Below are positions 1 to 9,399 of a stretch of DNA of 64,000 bases, in pieces. The notes beneath the pieces were generated by a model, which was given only the letters and a program-made list of their open reading frames with translations, was not told the DNA's origin and made no database searches. The DNA is taken from the NCBI RefSeq assembly GCF_016735685.1, contig NZ_JAERRA010000001.1, positions 1,736,001-1,800,000 of the forward strand, written 5' to 3'. The position numbers were made by a program, and so were the translations under genes. The DNA is from Piscinibacter lacus (GTDB taxonomy: Bacteria > Pseudomonadota > Gammaproteobacteria > Burkholderiales > Burkholderiaceae_C). How positions within the stretch are numbered: position 1 is the stretch's first letter; each line of letters begins with the position of its first letter.

Positions 1-1433
1 CCGGTCGGTATCGCCCCACCCCCACCATCATCGAAGCGGCCCAGCACCTGTACGCACAGCACGAGGTCAGCGACATCGTGCGTACCGAGGCCGACGCTAC
101 CAATCTCACCGACACCGCGCACAGGCTCGAGTCGCTGATTTTGCAAGCCCAGCAACTGGGCGAAAAGCTGATCTGCTTTGTGACTGGCGTACCGGGTGCG
201 GGCAAAACCTTGGTCGGTCTGAACCTGGCCACCGCGCGGCGGGACATCGGCGACGCGCACGCAGTGTTCTTGTCCGGCAACGGGCCTCTGGTTTCAGTGC
301 TGTGCGAAGCCCTCACGCGCGACGACGTGCGCCGACGCAGACAGGCGGGAGAATCGGTCACCAAGGCCAGCGCTTCCAAGCCCATCAAGGCCTTCATCCA
401 AAACGTCCACCACTTTCGAGATGAAGCATTGCGCGCGGCGCAAGCACCGGTGGACCGCATCGTGATCTTTGACGAGGCCCAGCGTGCCTGGAACCTGCAG
501 AAGACCACGCAGTTCATGCGTCAGAAGAAAAACCAGCCCGACTTCAACCGGTCGGAGCCAGAGTTCCTGATTGAAACCATGGACCGGCACACCGGCTGGG
601 CCGTGATCGTGTGCCTGGTGGGCGGCGGACAGGAGATCCACACCGGCGAAGCCGGCATCGGCGCTTGGATCGATGCGTGCCGTGAGCGGTTTCCGCACTG
701 GCGCCTGTGCCTGTCTGACCAACTGTTAGAGGCCGAGTACGGTGCAGGCGAACCACTCAAGCGCGCCCGTGCAGGCAACCGAACCGAGCTTTATCGAGAC
801 CTGCATCTGTCGGTATCGATGCGCTCGTTTCGCGCCGACAGCGTGTCCGCCTTTGTGAAAGCGCTGCTCGATGAGGATGGCGATGCCGCGCGGAAAGCGC
901 TGAGCCGCTTCAGCGACCGATACCCAATCGTCATTACCCGCGATCTGAATGCCGCCAAGCAGTGGGTGAAGCATCAGGCGAGGGCCAACGAACGCTACGG
1001 CCTGCTCGGGTCGTCCAAAGCCATGCGCCTGAGGCCTTACGCCGTGGATGTGAGGCTGGCGGCCGATCCCATCCACTACTTCCTAGCCGACGGTGACGAT
1101 GTGCGATCCAGCTTCTACCTGGAAGAGTGCGCCACGGAGTTCCAGGTTCAGGGATTGGAACTGGACTGGGCCTGTACAGCGTGGGATGCCGACTTGCGCA
1201 TGACTTCCGCTGGGTGGCGCCACTACGACTTTTCTGGGAGCCGGTGGAAGAACATCCACAGCGCCGAGAACCAGCGCAATCTGAAAAACGCATATCGAGT
1301 GCTGCTGACTCGTGCACGGCAGGGCATGGTGATCTTTGTGCCGGCTGGTGATGACCAAGATGCCACCCGAGTGCCTGGTTACTACTCCCAGACGTTTGAG
1401 TACCTCCGAGGACTTGGGCTGCCCGTGATATAG
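1..1433 (+). CDS. DUF2075 domain P-loop helicase-like protein (5' truncated by window edge)
   Basis: The reading frame is open from base 3, before the first GTG at 78, and reads RYRPTPTIIEAAQHLY, which is the usual lead-in of DUF2075 proteins, so the gene starts outside the window. A Walker A motif (TGVPGAGKT) lies near base 190, a DEAQRAW Walker B-like motif near 470, and a C-terminal segment (AYRVLLTRARQGM) resembles superfamily 1 helicase motif VI. These features indicate an ATP-dependent nucleic-acid translocase or helicase. The family is common in defence islands, sometimes fused to a GIY-YIG nuclease upstream; whether this one is fused cannot be seen. It converges on the protease and hsdR operon. 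Its exact biochemical role is not established, so the family call is firm but the function is inferred. Confidence 0.85.
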   Translation, partial: GRYRPTPTIIEAAQHLYAQHEVSDIVRTEADATNLTDTAHRLESLILQAQQLGEKLICFVTGVPGAGKTLVGLNLATARRDIGDAHAVFLSGNGPLVSVLCEALTRDDVRRRRQAGESVTKASASKPIKAFIQNVHHFRDEALRAAQAPVDRIVIFDEAQRAWNLQKTTQFMRQKKNQPDFNRSEPEFLIETMDRHTGWAVIVCLVGGGQEIHTGEAGIGAWIDACRERFPHWRLCLSDQLLEAEYGAGEPLKRARAGNRTELYRDLHLSVSMRSFRADSVSAFVKALLDEDGDAARKALSRFSDRYPIVITRDLNAAKQWVKHQARANERYGLLGSSKAMRLRPYAVDVRLAADPIHYFLADGDDVRSSFYLEECATEFQVQGLELDWACTAWDADLRMTSAGWRHYDFSGSRWKNIHSAENQRNLKNAYRVLLTRARQGMVIFVPAGDDQDATRVPGYYSQTFEYLRGLGLPVI

Positions 1434-1550
1434 GTGGAGCTGATTGGCTCAGCCTGAGCTCGCCAGGCCGCCCGAAGGACGCTACTGATGCTGGCTGCAG
1501 TAATCAAAGTGCCACCAACCCTGTGTGCTTGGCTGTCGATGACTCTCAAT

Positions 1551-2261
1551 TCACCGGCTCGCTGGCCCGAGCGGCAGCGCATTCAGTTCAGACCTTGATT
1601 CCCGCCAGCGGGGCCAGTGCCTATCCAAGACCGCCACAAAGCGCTCGTTGTGCGTGGGCTCGACCAGATGCGCCAGTTCATGCACGACAACGTACTCCAG
1701 CAGATCCTTCGGCTTCTTCGCCAACTCGGTGTTGATGCGGATGGTGCCCAGCCGCGGATTGCAACTCCCCCACTTTGTCTTCATGCGCTGCAGGAAGTAA
1801 CCGGTTGCCTGCACGCCGAGCTTGGGCTGCCATGTGGCGATCAGTCCAGGCAATACAGCGTGCAACAGCGCTCGATGCCACCCGTGTATCACCTCCGCCC
1901 GCTGATCGGCCGTCGTCCCTGGACGAACCAGCAAGGTCAGGCGCCGGTGGCTGACCTTCACGGTCGGCTTGGCGTCCACTTCCTCGATCGACAGAAGGTA
2001 GCGTCGCCCCCAGAGGTAATGGCTTTCGCGCTCGACGAACTCGCGTGGAGTCTCCCGGGCCTGAGCTTCAAGTTGCTGGCGCTGGCTTCGGATCCAACCG
2101 AGCTTGGTGATGGCGTAGGCCCGGGCTACCTCGGTGCGCGTGGTGCGCGGTGCAACCAGGGTCACCCGTCCATCGGGCGGGTGGACGGTGAGGTGCACAT
2201 GCTTCACGTCCTTGCGTGTCAGCTCGACCACCACATCGCCGAGCACGATGGTCTCCTGCAT
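1551..2261 (-). CDS. YgjP-type zinc metallopeptidase (DUF45, M48-like), last gene of the hsd operon
   Basis: This 236-residue protein carries the YgjP/WLM signature: WGSC at about residues 164-167, the zinc-binding HELAH at about 194-198, and a following H in EPTHNERF. That arrangement predicts a soluble zinc-dependent protease. Its ATG overlaps the hsdR stop by one base (TGATG), so it is translationally coupled to hsdR. Genes of this family often sit directly after type I hsdR genes, but what they cleave there is unknown to me. A role in turnover of the restriction subunit would fit the context but is only inference. Length is normal for the family. Confidence 0.85.
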   Translation of the reverse strand: MQETIVLGDVVVELTRKDVKHVHLTVHPPDGRVTLVAPRTTRTEVARAYAITKLGWIRSQRQQLEAQARETPREFVERESHYLWGRRYLLSIEEVDAKPTVKVSHRRLTLLVRPGTTADQRAEVIHGWHRALLHAVLPGLIATWQPKLGVQATGYFLQRMKTKWGSCNPRLGTIRINTELAKKPKDLLEYVVVHELAHLVEPTHNERFVAVLDRHWPRWRESRSELNALPLGPASR

Positions 2262-5200
2262 CAGTAGCCCGGCTGGTTCTTGATGATGTCGAAAAGCGCC
2301 TGCGTGGCGTCCCGGTCCCGGTCCAGCAGCGGGAAGATGGTGTTCTGCACGGTCTTCTCCCGCGTCTCGTCACCCTTCCAGCCAGCCGGAGCGCGTTCCC
2401 TCACCAATCTGTCGATCTGCAGCGCCAGCGCAGCCCGATCCTCTTCGTCGGTGGGGTACTTGAAAGTTGTCGCTGGGATCGAGTCCAGGTTGTTGTAAAT
2501 CGCCGAGGCCTCAGTGTTCCCCAGCAGGGCTACGGGGATGCCCGCGCCCGGCTGCTTCTCGGCGAGCCTGCGCACAAGCGCCTCGGCCTTGCGTAGAAAG
2601 TCTTCGTAGGCTTTCGCGTCCGCGCGGGCTTGGGCGATCAGGTCGTCCAGCAGGGTGGACATCTGCTCGTAAAACTTCGGGTCGGTCAGTTGTTCGCGGA
2701 GGATGGTCTTGCGGACGTTGTTGATGATCCCCTCGGCAACCGCCCTGTTCGACAGCTTGCCCTGAGCGTTCAGCTTCTTGGCGATGGCATCGTGGATGCC
2801 GGACTGCACGATCAGCTCAACCAGGGACAGGTCCCCCAGATCGCCCAGATCCGTAGCAGCGTCAGCCTGAACATAGGTGTTGAGCAGGTGCCTCATGTCG
2901 GCCTCGAAGGGCTTGGTGTCAAGCTCCTCACCCGCGTGCTTTTTGACTGACGCTCGAATGCCTGCGTAAAACTCGACCTCGTGCTGGATGGCTGCCGCCT
3001 CAGCATCCGAGTAGCCAGCCTCGGTCAGATGCGTAGCCAAGTCGGCGTAGGCACGAGCGAACAGCGACACGGCCTTGTAGAACGCGATGCGCAGCGCCTC
3101 GGTCGCGTCCAGCGCACCCGCATCGGACGCGTCACCGCAGAAGTAGCTCAGGAATTGCTCCACATCCCGCGGCAACGGCACCGGCTCGCACAGGTATCTC
3201 AGCGCCTGGCGCGCGTCGTCCAACTGGGCCTTGCCTTCCACCAGCCAGTGCTTCAGGTCGACGTTGTTGTCGCCGTCGTCCGTCCCGGTTCCGGTGTCTG
3301 TGTCCAGCTCGTCTGAGCTGTAGACGGCGATCGCCTTTTGCACATCGCCGAAGAGCTCCTTAAAGTCGACGATGCGGCCGTAGTCCTTGTCGGCACCGTC
3401 CAGCCGGTTGGTGCGGCAGATAGCTTGGAACAGGTTGTGGTCGTGCAGCTCGTTGTCAAGGTAGATGTAGGTGCAACTCGGCGCATCGAAGCCGGTGAGG
3501 AGCTTGCTCACCACGATCAGCAGCTTCATCGTCGCCGGCTCGTCCTTGAAGCGGCGCTTGGTCTCGTCTTCGTACTGCTTGGTCGTCTGTCCTGCAATCA
3601 GCACATGCTTGGTGTAAGTGTCGAACTTGTAGCGTTCGTCACTGTTGGGCGGCTCGCGCGAAATCGCGTTGTGGTTTGGCTCGTACGAGGTGATCACGCC
3701 GCAGTAAGGCCCAAAGCTGGTGCCCTGGAACAGCCGGTAGTAGTGGCACGCGTCGTAGATCGACGCCGCCACCAAGATAGCCGTGCCCCGGTCGTTACTC
3801 AGCCGGGGCTTCAGGCTGAAGTCCTCGATGATGTTGGCGATGATGCGTTGCTTGCGCTCACCGGCGCTCATCAGCCTCTCCAACGTTGCCCACCGACCCC
3901 GCAGCACCGACTTCTGATACCGGTTCAGGTTCTTCGTCTTCTGGTCGAACCAGGCATCGATCTTTTCCGGCGTCAGCAACTGCTGCGGCACGTCGCGTGC
4001 CTCGTACTTCAGGTCCAGCACCACCTTGTCGGCCACCGCCTGATGGAATTTGTAGGTGTGGATGTAGCTGCCGAAAACATCTCGAGTCATCTGCTTGTCG
4101 CGGCGCAGCAGCGGCGTGCCCGTGAAGCCGATGAAAACCGCGCCCTCAAGCCAGCGCTTCATCTGCCGGTTCATGTCGCCGCCCTGGGTGCGGTGGCACT
4201 CGTCGACGAAGACATAGAAGCGTCCCTGCACTGCCGGTGCCGCTCCGGAAAGGTCAGGCTCAAACTTGTGGATCAGGGCGCACAGCAGGCGCGGTGTGGC
4301 GGCTGCCAGCTTCTGGGCGAACTCGGCGCGCGAGGTGATGCGCGGCGAAGGCGAGTCGCTGCCGATCACGCCCGCGTTGCGCATCACCCCCTCGATCTGC
4401 TTGTCCAGCTCATCCCGGTCGGTGATAACCAGGATCCGCGCGTCAGGGTCGTGCTCCAGCAGCCACTTGGCGAGCAGCACCATCAGGATGCTCTTGCCGC
4501 TGCCCTGGGTGTGCCAGATCACGCCGCCTTCGCGGCGGCTCATGCGCTCCTGCGCTGCCTTCACGCCGAGGTACTGGTGCTGGCGCGGCACCTTCTTCTG
4601 CCCCGCATCAAAGACGATGAAGTTGCGGATCAGGTCCAGTAGCCGCGCCTTGCCGCACACCTGCATCAGCGGCCGGTCCAGCAGCGCGCCGGGCGATCCG
4701 TCCGCCGCCTTCGGGTCTTCGTCCTTCCAGGCGACAAAGAACTGCTCCGGTGTGCCCGTGGTGCCGTAGCGCAGGCCTTGCGAGTCGCTACCCGCCATCA
4801 CCAGTTGCACTGTGCTGAAGAAGCCCTTGTTGAATATCTCTTCCTGGTTGGTGAAGAGTTGCCGTACGCCGTCGGCCAGCTCCACCGAGCTGCGTTTCAG
4901 CTCGATCACCGCGATGGCCAGGCCATTGAGGTACAGCACGATGTCCGGCCTGCGCTGGTAGCCGCCCTTGAGCGTCACCTCCTCGGCCAGCGCGAAGTCG
5001 TTGGCCGTCGGGTTCGCCCAATCGATCAGGTGCACGGTCTCGTGGGCTTGCCCGGCCGCCGTCTGCACTGGTACGCCATAGCGCAGCAGTTGATGGGTGC
5101 GCATGTTGGCAGCGTAGAGCGTGATGCCGGTCGAATCGGCCGCCGTCTCAAGCTTCTGCAGTGCCGCGCCGATCTGCGCAGGCGTGTAACCCCGTGCAGC

Positions 5201-5365
5201 CAGGTTATCGCGCAACAGTGCGGCCTCGATCCCGCGGTTGTTCTCGCGCTGCTGCCAGTCGCCCAGGTAGCGGTAGCCCAGGCCGCCGCTGGTCTCAGCC
5301 AAAGTGAAGCGCTGGACGACGCGTTTCTGGGTGACGCGCTCGGGACGCAAGAGTGTGCTCAACAT
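2261..5365 (-). CDS. hsdR: Type I restriction enzyme R subunit (endonuclease/translocase)
   Basis: HsdR is the motor and nuclease of a type I restriction complex. It cuts unmodified DNA after ATP-driven translocation. From the chosen ATG (1034 residues) the N-terminal PD-(D/E)XK nuclease is visible as D141 with ELK at 155-157. Walker A is TQGSGKS at about 286-292, the DEAD-box variant DECH is at 388-391, then FTGTP, and a motif VI-like QAICRTNR lies in the C-terminal third. The ATG has a GAGGG ribosome site just upstream; a longer frame begins 63 bases earlier but lacks conserved residues. It is separated from hsdM and hsdS by the DUF262 and fic genes, yet lies on the same strand. All key motifs are intact. 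Confidence 0.95.
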   Translation of the reverse strand: MLSTLLRPERVTQKRVVQRFTLAETSGGLGYRYLGDWQQRENNRGIEAALLRDNLAARGYTPAQIGAALQKLETAADSTGITLYAANMRTHQLLRYGVPVQTAAGQAHETVHLIDWANPTANDFALAEEVTLKGGYQRRPDIVLYLNGLAIAVIELKRSSVELADGVRQLFTNQEEIFNKGFFSTVQLVMAGSDSQGLRYGTTGTPEQFFVAWKDEDPKAADGSPGALLDRPLMQVCGKARLLDLIRNFIVFDAGQKKVPRQHQYLGVKAAQERMSRREGGVIWHTQGSGKSILMVLLAKWLLEHDPDARILVITDRDELDKQIEGVMRNAGVIGSDSPSPRITSRAEFAQKLAAATPRLLCALIHKFEPDLSGAAPAVQGRFYVFVDECHRTQGGDMNRQMKRWLEGAVFIGFTGTPLLRRDKQMTRDVFGSYIHTYKFHQAVADKVVLDLKYEARDVPQQLLTPEKIDAWFDQKTKNLNRYQKSVLRGRWATLERLMSAGERKQRIIANIIEDFSLKPRLSNDRGTAILVAASIYDACHYYRLFQGTSFGPYCGVITSYEPNHNAISREPPNSDERYKFDTYTKHVLIAGQTTKQYEDETKRRFKDEPATMKLLIVVSKLLTGFDAPSCTYIYLDNELHDHNLFQAICRTNRLDGADKDYGRIVDFKELFGDVQKAIAVYSSDELDTDTGTGTDDGDNNVDLKHWLVEGKAQLDDARQALRYLCEPVPLPRDVEQFLSYFCGDASDAGALDATEALRIAFYKAVSLFARAYADLATHLTEAGYSDAEAAAIQHEVEFYAGIRASVKKHAGEELDTKPFEADMRHLLNTYVQADAATDLGDLGDLSLVELIVQSGIHDAIAKKLNAQGKLSNRAVAEGIINNVRKTILREQLTDPKFYEQMSTLLDDLIAQARADAKAYEDFLRKAEALVRRLAEKQPGAGIPVALLGNTEASAIYNNLDSIPATTFKYPTDEEDRAALALQIDRLVRERAPAGWKGDETREKTVQNTIFPLLDRDRDATQALFDIIKNQPGY

Positions 5366-5470
5366 CTGACCCTCATTGTCCTTGCGTGGCCGCTGCAAAG
5401 CTGTCGCGATCGGCGTCCGGCCGGGCAAGCGACTCTAAACTTCAGAAGTAGTGATTCTTGCCCCAACACG

Positions 5471-5635
5471 ATGCCCAAGAACTCCTCACCCGAGCGCAAG
5501 ACACCCAGCCGCAAGGCTGTGCTGCGTGCCGTGGCCAGCTCGACGGCGGTGGAAACGGGCCGGCCGGTCGCCCAGCTTGAGAAGAAGCTGCAGAAGCCTT
5601 CGGTGCGCTTCGCCCACATCAAGCTGGCCCGCTGA
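5471..5635 (+). CDS. Small basic protein of unknown function, opposite strand to the hsd operon
   Basis: This is a 54-codon frame, rich in Lys, Arg and Ser, lying in the gap between fic and hsdR but on the other strand. Nearly every third codon position is G or C, as in real genes here. It overlaps the 3' end of fic tail to tail by 17 bases. A TAAACT hexamer about 35 bases upstream could be a -10 box; I see no clear ribosome-binding site. I do not recognise the family. Position next to a Fic toxin makes an antitoxin conceivable, but the residues do not resemble the known VbhA or YhfG partners, so this is speculation. Confidence 0.45.
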   Translation: MPKNSSPERKTPSRKAVLRAVASSTAVETGRPVAQLEKKLQKPSVRFAHIKLAR

Positions 5636-6267
5636 GATCGGGGGCCCTCGCGACCCCCATGGCCGCCGCCACCCACCGGTCCATCGCACCGTAGTTGCCG
5701 GCCATCCCCGCGTGGATGGCGCCGATGTACGCAGTCTTGTGCTGCTCCCAGGTGCTGTAGTCCAGTGGCTCGTGCCCTGACTGCACCGCCATCACGTCCG
5801 CCAGCAGGCGTGCCAGGCGTCCATTGCCCTCGCGGAAGGGATGAATGAGGATCAGCTCCACATGCGATCACCGCGATGGCGTGCACCACCTCGCCATCGG
5901 CCAAGCGCCCACAGGGCGTCCAGCGCGCCAGCACCTCGCGCTCGAAGGTTTGCAGCAGGCCAGGCAGCAGCCTGGCCGCGGCGAACGGGAAACCGTCCTT
6001 GCTCAGGTTCACCGTGCGCAGCTCTCCGGCCCAGGGGTAGACGTTCCCCAGCCACAACCGATGCCAGGCCTTCAGGTCGGCCACGGTCAGCACGCGGTCG
6101 GGCAGGTGGTGCAGCAGCACGTCCTCGTACAAATCCCTCAGAAGCTGAAGCTCCAGCTCGTCCATGTCCTCGGGGGAGCGGATACCCACCAGGTTACGCA
6201 GCACCAGACCGTCTGACCCGGGCTCGGATTCGCCCTCGGCGCCGCTGGTCTGATAACGCTGGGTCAT
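5619..6267 (-). pseudogene. fic: Fic-family AMP-transferase, split by a single-base frameshift
   Basis: The first half, from an ATG, encodes a typical Fic N-terminus (RNLVGIRSPEDMDELE, then VYPWAGELRTVN). The active-site segment HPFREGNGRLAR and the C-terminus lie in another frame. One extra G at about base 5865 explains the break: removing it restores AVIHVELILIHPF, the usual family sequence, and gives an uninterrupted protein of about 215 residues, normal for Fic. Fic proteins transfer AMP from ATP to a hydroxyl on a target protein. The gene sits between the DUF262 gene and hsdR on the same strand. It could be a recent inactivation, a phase-variable or slippage site, or a sequencing error; no homopolymer is present to favour slippage. 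Confidence 0.85.
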
Positions 6268-6352
6268 GCGAGACCACCGTACATACGAGTGTGCTCAGTC
6301 AGCCGGTGATCGATCCCGGAAGGCGCTTCCGCCCTCGCCGCTTTGGCACCCG

Positions 6353-8230
6353 TCACGATGCGGCTTCCTGCAATCGCTGCGGCGACCACACCCTTTCCAC
6401 TAGCGCCTCCACCAGCGCACGCCGAGCAAGTTGCTCGTCCTTGGTGAATGTCTGGAAGGGCTTGAATGGCAGCTTATGCGTCTCTGCGAACTGCTGGAAC
6501 TGCGGCTGGTGTTGATACGCGCTGGCGTCCAAGCTGGCCGCGTAGAAATTCTGTTTGGCGTAGTGCGCACGCTTCTGGTCGAAAGGCTTGTCCTGCAGGC
6601 TTCGGTTCACATCGGCCGGCAGCAACAGCAACGAGGCCACGTGGTTGCGCCAGTCTGCGAACTCGGCCTCGTCGGCGAACTGCGACTTCACCGCCTCAAA
6701 GTCGTCGGCCCAAATGTGCTCAATGTCGAAGGGGTTCTTGACCTCCCTGTTCACCAGCTTGTCGAAGGATTCGGTGCGCCCGGCGCCGCGCTCGGTGAAC
6801 TCGGTGATGCGGGCCAGCAGGTGGCCGATGTAGCGCCGGCTGAACTGGTTGAGACCGAGGCCCTGGATTCCGGTGCGTCCCTTGGCCGAGCTGCCGGCAA
6901 ACGTCACCTCGTCCTCCGCCAACCGCTGCTCCAGCGCGGCCACCAGGTCCGCCAGCGGCTTGCGGCGGATGTCGCGGCACAGCAGCCACATGGCATACGA
7001 GACGCTGGAGTAGCCGACGCGGATGTAGTTCACTGCCCGCCTCATCACCCAGATGTCAAGGTAGGTGGCCGTCACAGCCAGCTTGCGCCGCACAGTCTCA
7101 TCGTCGTCGGTTTCCACCAGCGGCGCGAGCAGCACGGTGGCCTGCCAAGTGAAGTCGTTGTGGGCGTTGTAGTACAGCGCCTCCAGGCCCGGCGTGTAGT
7201 GCCGGCTGGCGTTCATGATCCGCCGGTAGGCTCTGGCGAAGAACGGAAAGCCCTCGGCCATCATGCGCAGGTTGGCCTGCGCCTTGCCCAGGCCAAGGCG
7301 CTCGCTCTGGTCGCGCACCCAGCGGTGGAACACGGTGCCGATGAGCTCCCAGTCCTTGTCCACCGCACCGGCCTTGCGCTCGCGGATGGTCTCGGCGTGC
7401 TGGGCCCGCAGCCAGGCCTTGATGCAGTTGGCATCGCGCTCGGGCTCGTGCTCGCCGCCCCACGAAATGAGCTCCAACACCTCGTGCTTCCAGGTCTGGT
7501 TGGCCTTCTGCCGGGCCGCCGGCTCCTCGATGGGAGCCAACAGGTAGGCCTTGAGCATGTCCACGGGGCTGAGCGGCTTGCCCCGGTCATTCATGGTCTC
7601 GAAGATCGCGTAGGCGTAACTGTCGTTGTCGGTGGCGATCTCGATCAGGCCCACCCGCGTGAGCAGCCAGTAGATGAAGTGCGGCAGCGCACCCACCTGG
7701 CCCAACTCGGCCATCAGGTCGTTGTCCTCGATGTCGCGGTAGCGGGCGTACATCGTCTGGATGGACTCGTCCTTGCCATCCGGGTTGAAGGCCTGGCCCT
7801 CGAACAGGGCCTGGATGACGGGCAGCCGCTCCGGGATGTCGAGGTTGAACTTGGGCTGGCCCAGGTTGTCGCTGAAGATCAGCGGGGCCAGGGTCTGCAC
7901 CACGGGCAAGGCTTGCGCCTGCGCAGCGCGGTACAAGCAGATCAGCAGCAGCGTCAGCGAGGTCACCCGCTGCTGGCCGTCGATCAGGTAGTTCTTTCCG
8001 TTGCGCTTGCTGACGATGATAGAGCCGAGAAAATACTCACCGTATCCGCTGACGGCGGGGGTCTCGTCGCCGGGCTTGAAGTGGGCGAAGAACTTGGCCT
8101 GCAGGTCCGAAAGCAGTTCGTCGATGTTGTCCTTCTCCCACTTGTACTCTCGCTGGTACTCGTCGATGGAGAAGGACTGGCTTTGCAGCAACTGCTGCAC
8201 GCTGCGGTAATGCGGAGTGATGGCGCTCAT
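6353..8230 (-). CDS. DUF262/DUF1524 protein (GmrSD-like, type IV restriction family)
   Basis: The 625-residue protein has the two-part layout of GmrSD-like enzymes. An N-terminal DUF262 domain shows YQREYKW at about 25-31 and the nucleotide-binding motif IDGQQR at 83-88. A C-terminal DUF1524 His-Me nuclease domain shows DIEHIW with a downstream Asn-rich segment. GmrSD cuts glucosylated hydroxymethylcytosine DNA using NTP hydrolysis; relatives have other modified-DNA targets. The ATG overlaps the hsdS stop by four bases (ATGA), so it is translated as part of the hsd operon. That links a nuclease aimed at modified DNA to a system that cuts unmodified DNA. Substrate specificity cannot be read from sequence. 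Confidence 0.9.
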   Translation of the reverse strand: MSAITPHYRSVQQLLQSQSFSIDEYQREYKWEKDNIDELLSDLQAKFFAHFKPGDETPAVSGYGEYFLGSIIVSKRNGKNYLIDGQQRVTSLTLLLICLYRAAQAQALPVVQTLAPLIFSDNLGQPKFNLDIPERLPVIQALFEGQAFNPDGKDESIQTMYARYRDIEDNDLMAELGQVGALPHFIYWLLTRVGLIEIATDNDSYAYAIFETMNDRGKPLSPVDMLKAYLLAPIEEPAARQKANQTWKHEVLELISWGGEHEPERDANCIKAWLRAQHAETIRERKAGAVDKDWELIGTVFHRWVRDQSERLGLGKAQANLRMMAEGFPFFARAYRRIMNASRHYTPGLEALYYNAHNDFTWQATVLLAPLVETDDDETVRRKLAVTATYLDIWVMRRAVNYIRVGYSSVSYAMWLLCRDIRRKPLADLVAALEQRLAEDEVTFAGSSAKGRTGIQGLGLNQFSRRYIGHLLARITEFTERGAGRTESFDKLVNREVKNPFDIEHIWADDFEAVKSQFADEAEFADWRNHVASLLLLPADVNRSLQDKPFDQKRAHYAKQNFYAASLDASAYQHQPQFQQFAETHKLPFKPFQTFTKDEQLARRALVEALVERVWSPQRLQEAAS

Positions 8231-9399
8231 ACCAGGCGGGTTCTTCCGGTCAGGAGTTCTTGCATCATCCCTTGCTTAAGCGCGCGGGTCTTGTCACGGC
8301 GGGCTTCAAGAGCCGCAAGTTCCGCGTCCATGTCGGTGAGGACGGCGGCAATGGCGAACTGCTCCGCGGGCACCGGTGCCAGGACTTCGACGTTCTCGAT
8401 CGTCCGCGCATTCAGGCTCGGAACGCCTGACGCCTCGTTGTATTGCATCCAGTCAATCAGGCAGAAGCGGTAGTAGAGAAACTTGGCATTGTTGTCGCCC
8501 TTCATTGCGGAATAGAAAAGCGTGTCCACGGTCCAGAACGGTGTATCCATGTACCGCGGCTGATTGATCGTTCCCTTTCGGCCGATCAGTACCGACGGCT
8601 TGTCGTAGAGCGCCTGAGAGGCAGTGCCGATCTGGCCGCCTGTCGCGAGGATTGGATACAAACCTCCAGGGCGCTCCACTTCGTGCTGGTTCCTGCCGTG
8701 GCAGATGGTGAGCATTTCACCCAGCCGCTTCACCTCCCACTCGCCCTGAAATCCCGGAAGTCGGGTCTGGCCAGTGAGGAGTTGCTGCATGGCGGCCTGC
8801 TTGAGGTCGCGCTTCTTGGCGATAAGGCGGTCCAGCCCGGCCAGCAGTGCGTCCAGGTCACTCAGAGCCTCTGCAATGGCATCCTGTTCGGCCTTGGCGC
8901 TTGGAACGACAACAGCAAACTGACGTATGTCCTTGGGGCTGATGTGAGGAATCGCCGTGTGCGTCTTCACCAAGTCGACATGTCTTACAAAGAAGTCGCT
9001 TGCCACCCAAGCGCGTAGTAGACCCTGTACCGACTTCTTGGAGCGCAGCCGCGCGACACGTTGAACGAGTAGCGCGGGCAGGTCGGCAGCGCCAATCGTG
9101 GCAAAACTCCTGCCGACCAAGGCGCCGTCCATTGCGATTACCAGATCGCCGGCACGCAATTGATACGCCTGAGTCTTCGCGCCGATAGCAGGCCAGTATT
9201 GAGTGATGTCGGTCGACCAGTCGACCGCGCCACGTTTGACATTGGACCCCCGCAGAAGGCGGACGCCAGACTTGGTGAACCCTGAGCTTGGGAACGGAAA
9301 GCCCGTCAAAAGCTCGGCCTCATCGCCCATAGACGACAAGCGCCAGTCCTCGGGAATCACCCCGGCCTCCGTCTGCTTGTAGCCGGCTCTCACTTCCAC
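8227..9399 (-). CDS. hsdS: Type I restriction-modification specificity subunit
   Basis: HsdS reads the bipartite recognition site for both methylation and cleavage. The 390 residues show two variable target-recognition regions, each followed by a conserved coiled-coil spacer. The first spacer (about 170-215) ends in KQAAMQQLLTGQTRLPGF and the second (about 350-390) ends in KQGMMQELLTGRTRLV. The near repeat of these two ends is the classic internal duplication of HsdS. The start is GTG, giving the family N-terminus MEVRAGYKQTE, and overlaps hsdM by 10 bases; a GTG two codons later would give a 4-base overlap. The recognised DNA sequence cannot be predicted here. Confidence 0.95.
   Translation of the reverse strand: MEVRAGYKQTEAGVIPEDWRLSSMGDEAELLTGFPFPSSGFTKSGVRLLRGSNVKRGAVDWSTDITQYWPAIGAKTQAYQLRAGDLVIAMDGALVGRSFATIGAADLPALLVQRVARLRSKKSVQGLLRAWVASDFFVRHVDLVKTHTAIPHISPKDIRQFAVVVPSAKAEQDAIAEALSDLDALLAGLDRLIAKKRDLKQAAMQQLLTGQTRLPGFQGEWEVKRLGEMLTICHGRNQHEVERPGGLYPILATGGQIGTASQALYDKPSVLIGRKGTINQPRYMDTPFWTVDTLFYSAMKGDNNAKFLYYRFCLIDWMQYNEASGVPSLNARTIENVEVLAPVPAEQFAIAAVLTDMDAELAALEARRDKTRALKQGMMQELLTGRTRLV

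Noticed and set aside
5359..5618. Continuation of the 302-codon fic frame beyond the frameshift
   Set aside because: After codon 135 it is out of frame with the Fic active site, which lies in another frame; the tail is an artefact of the shift.
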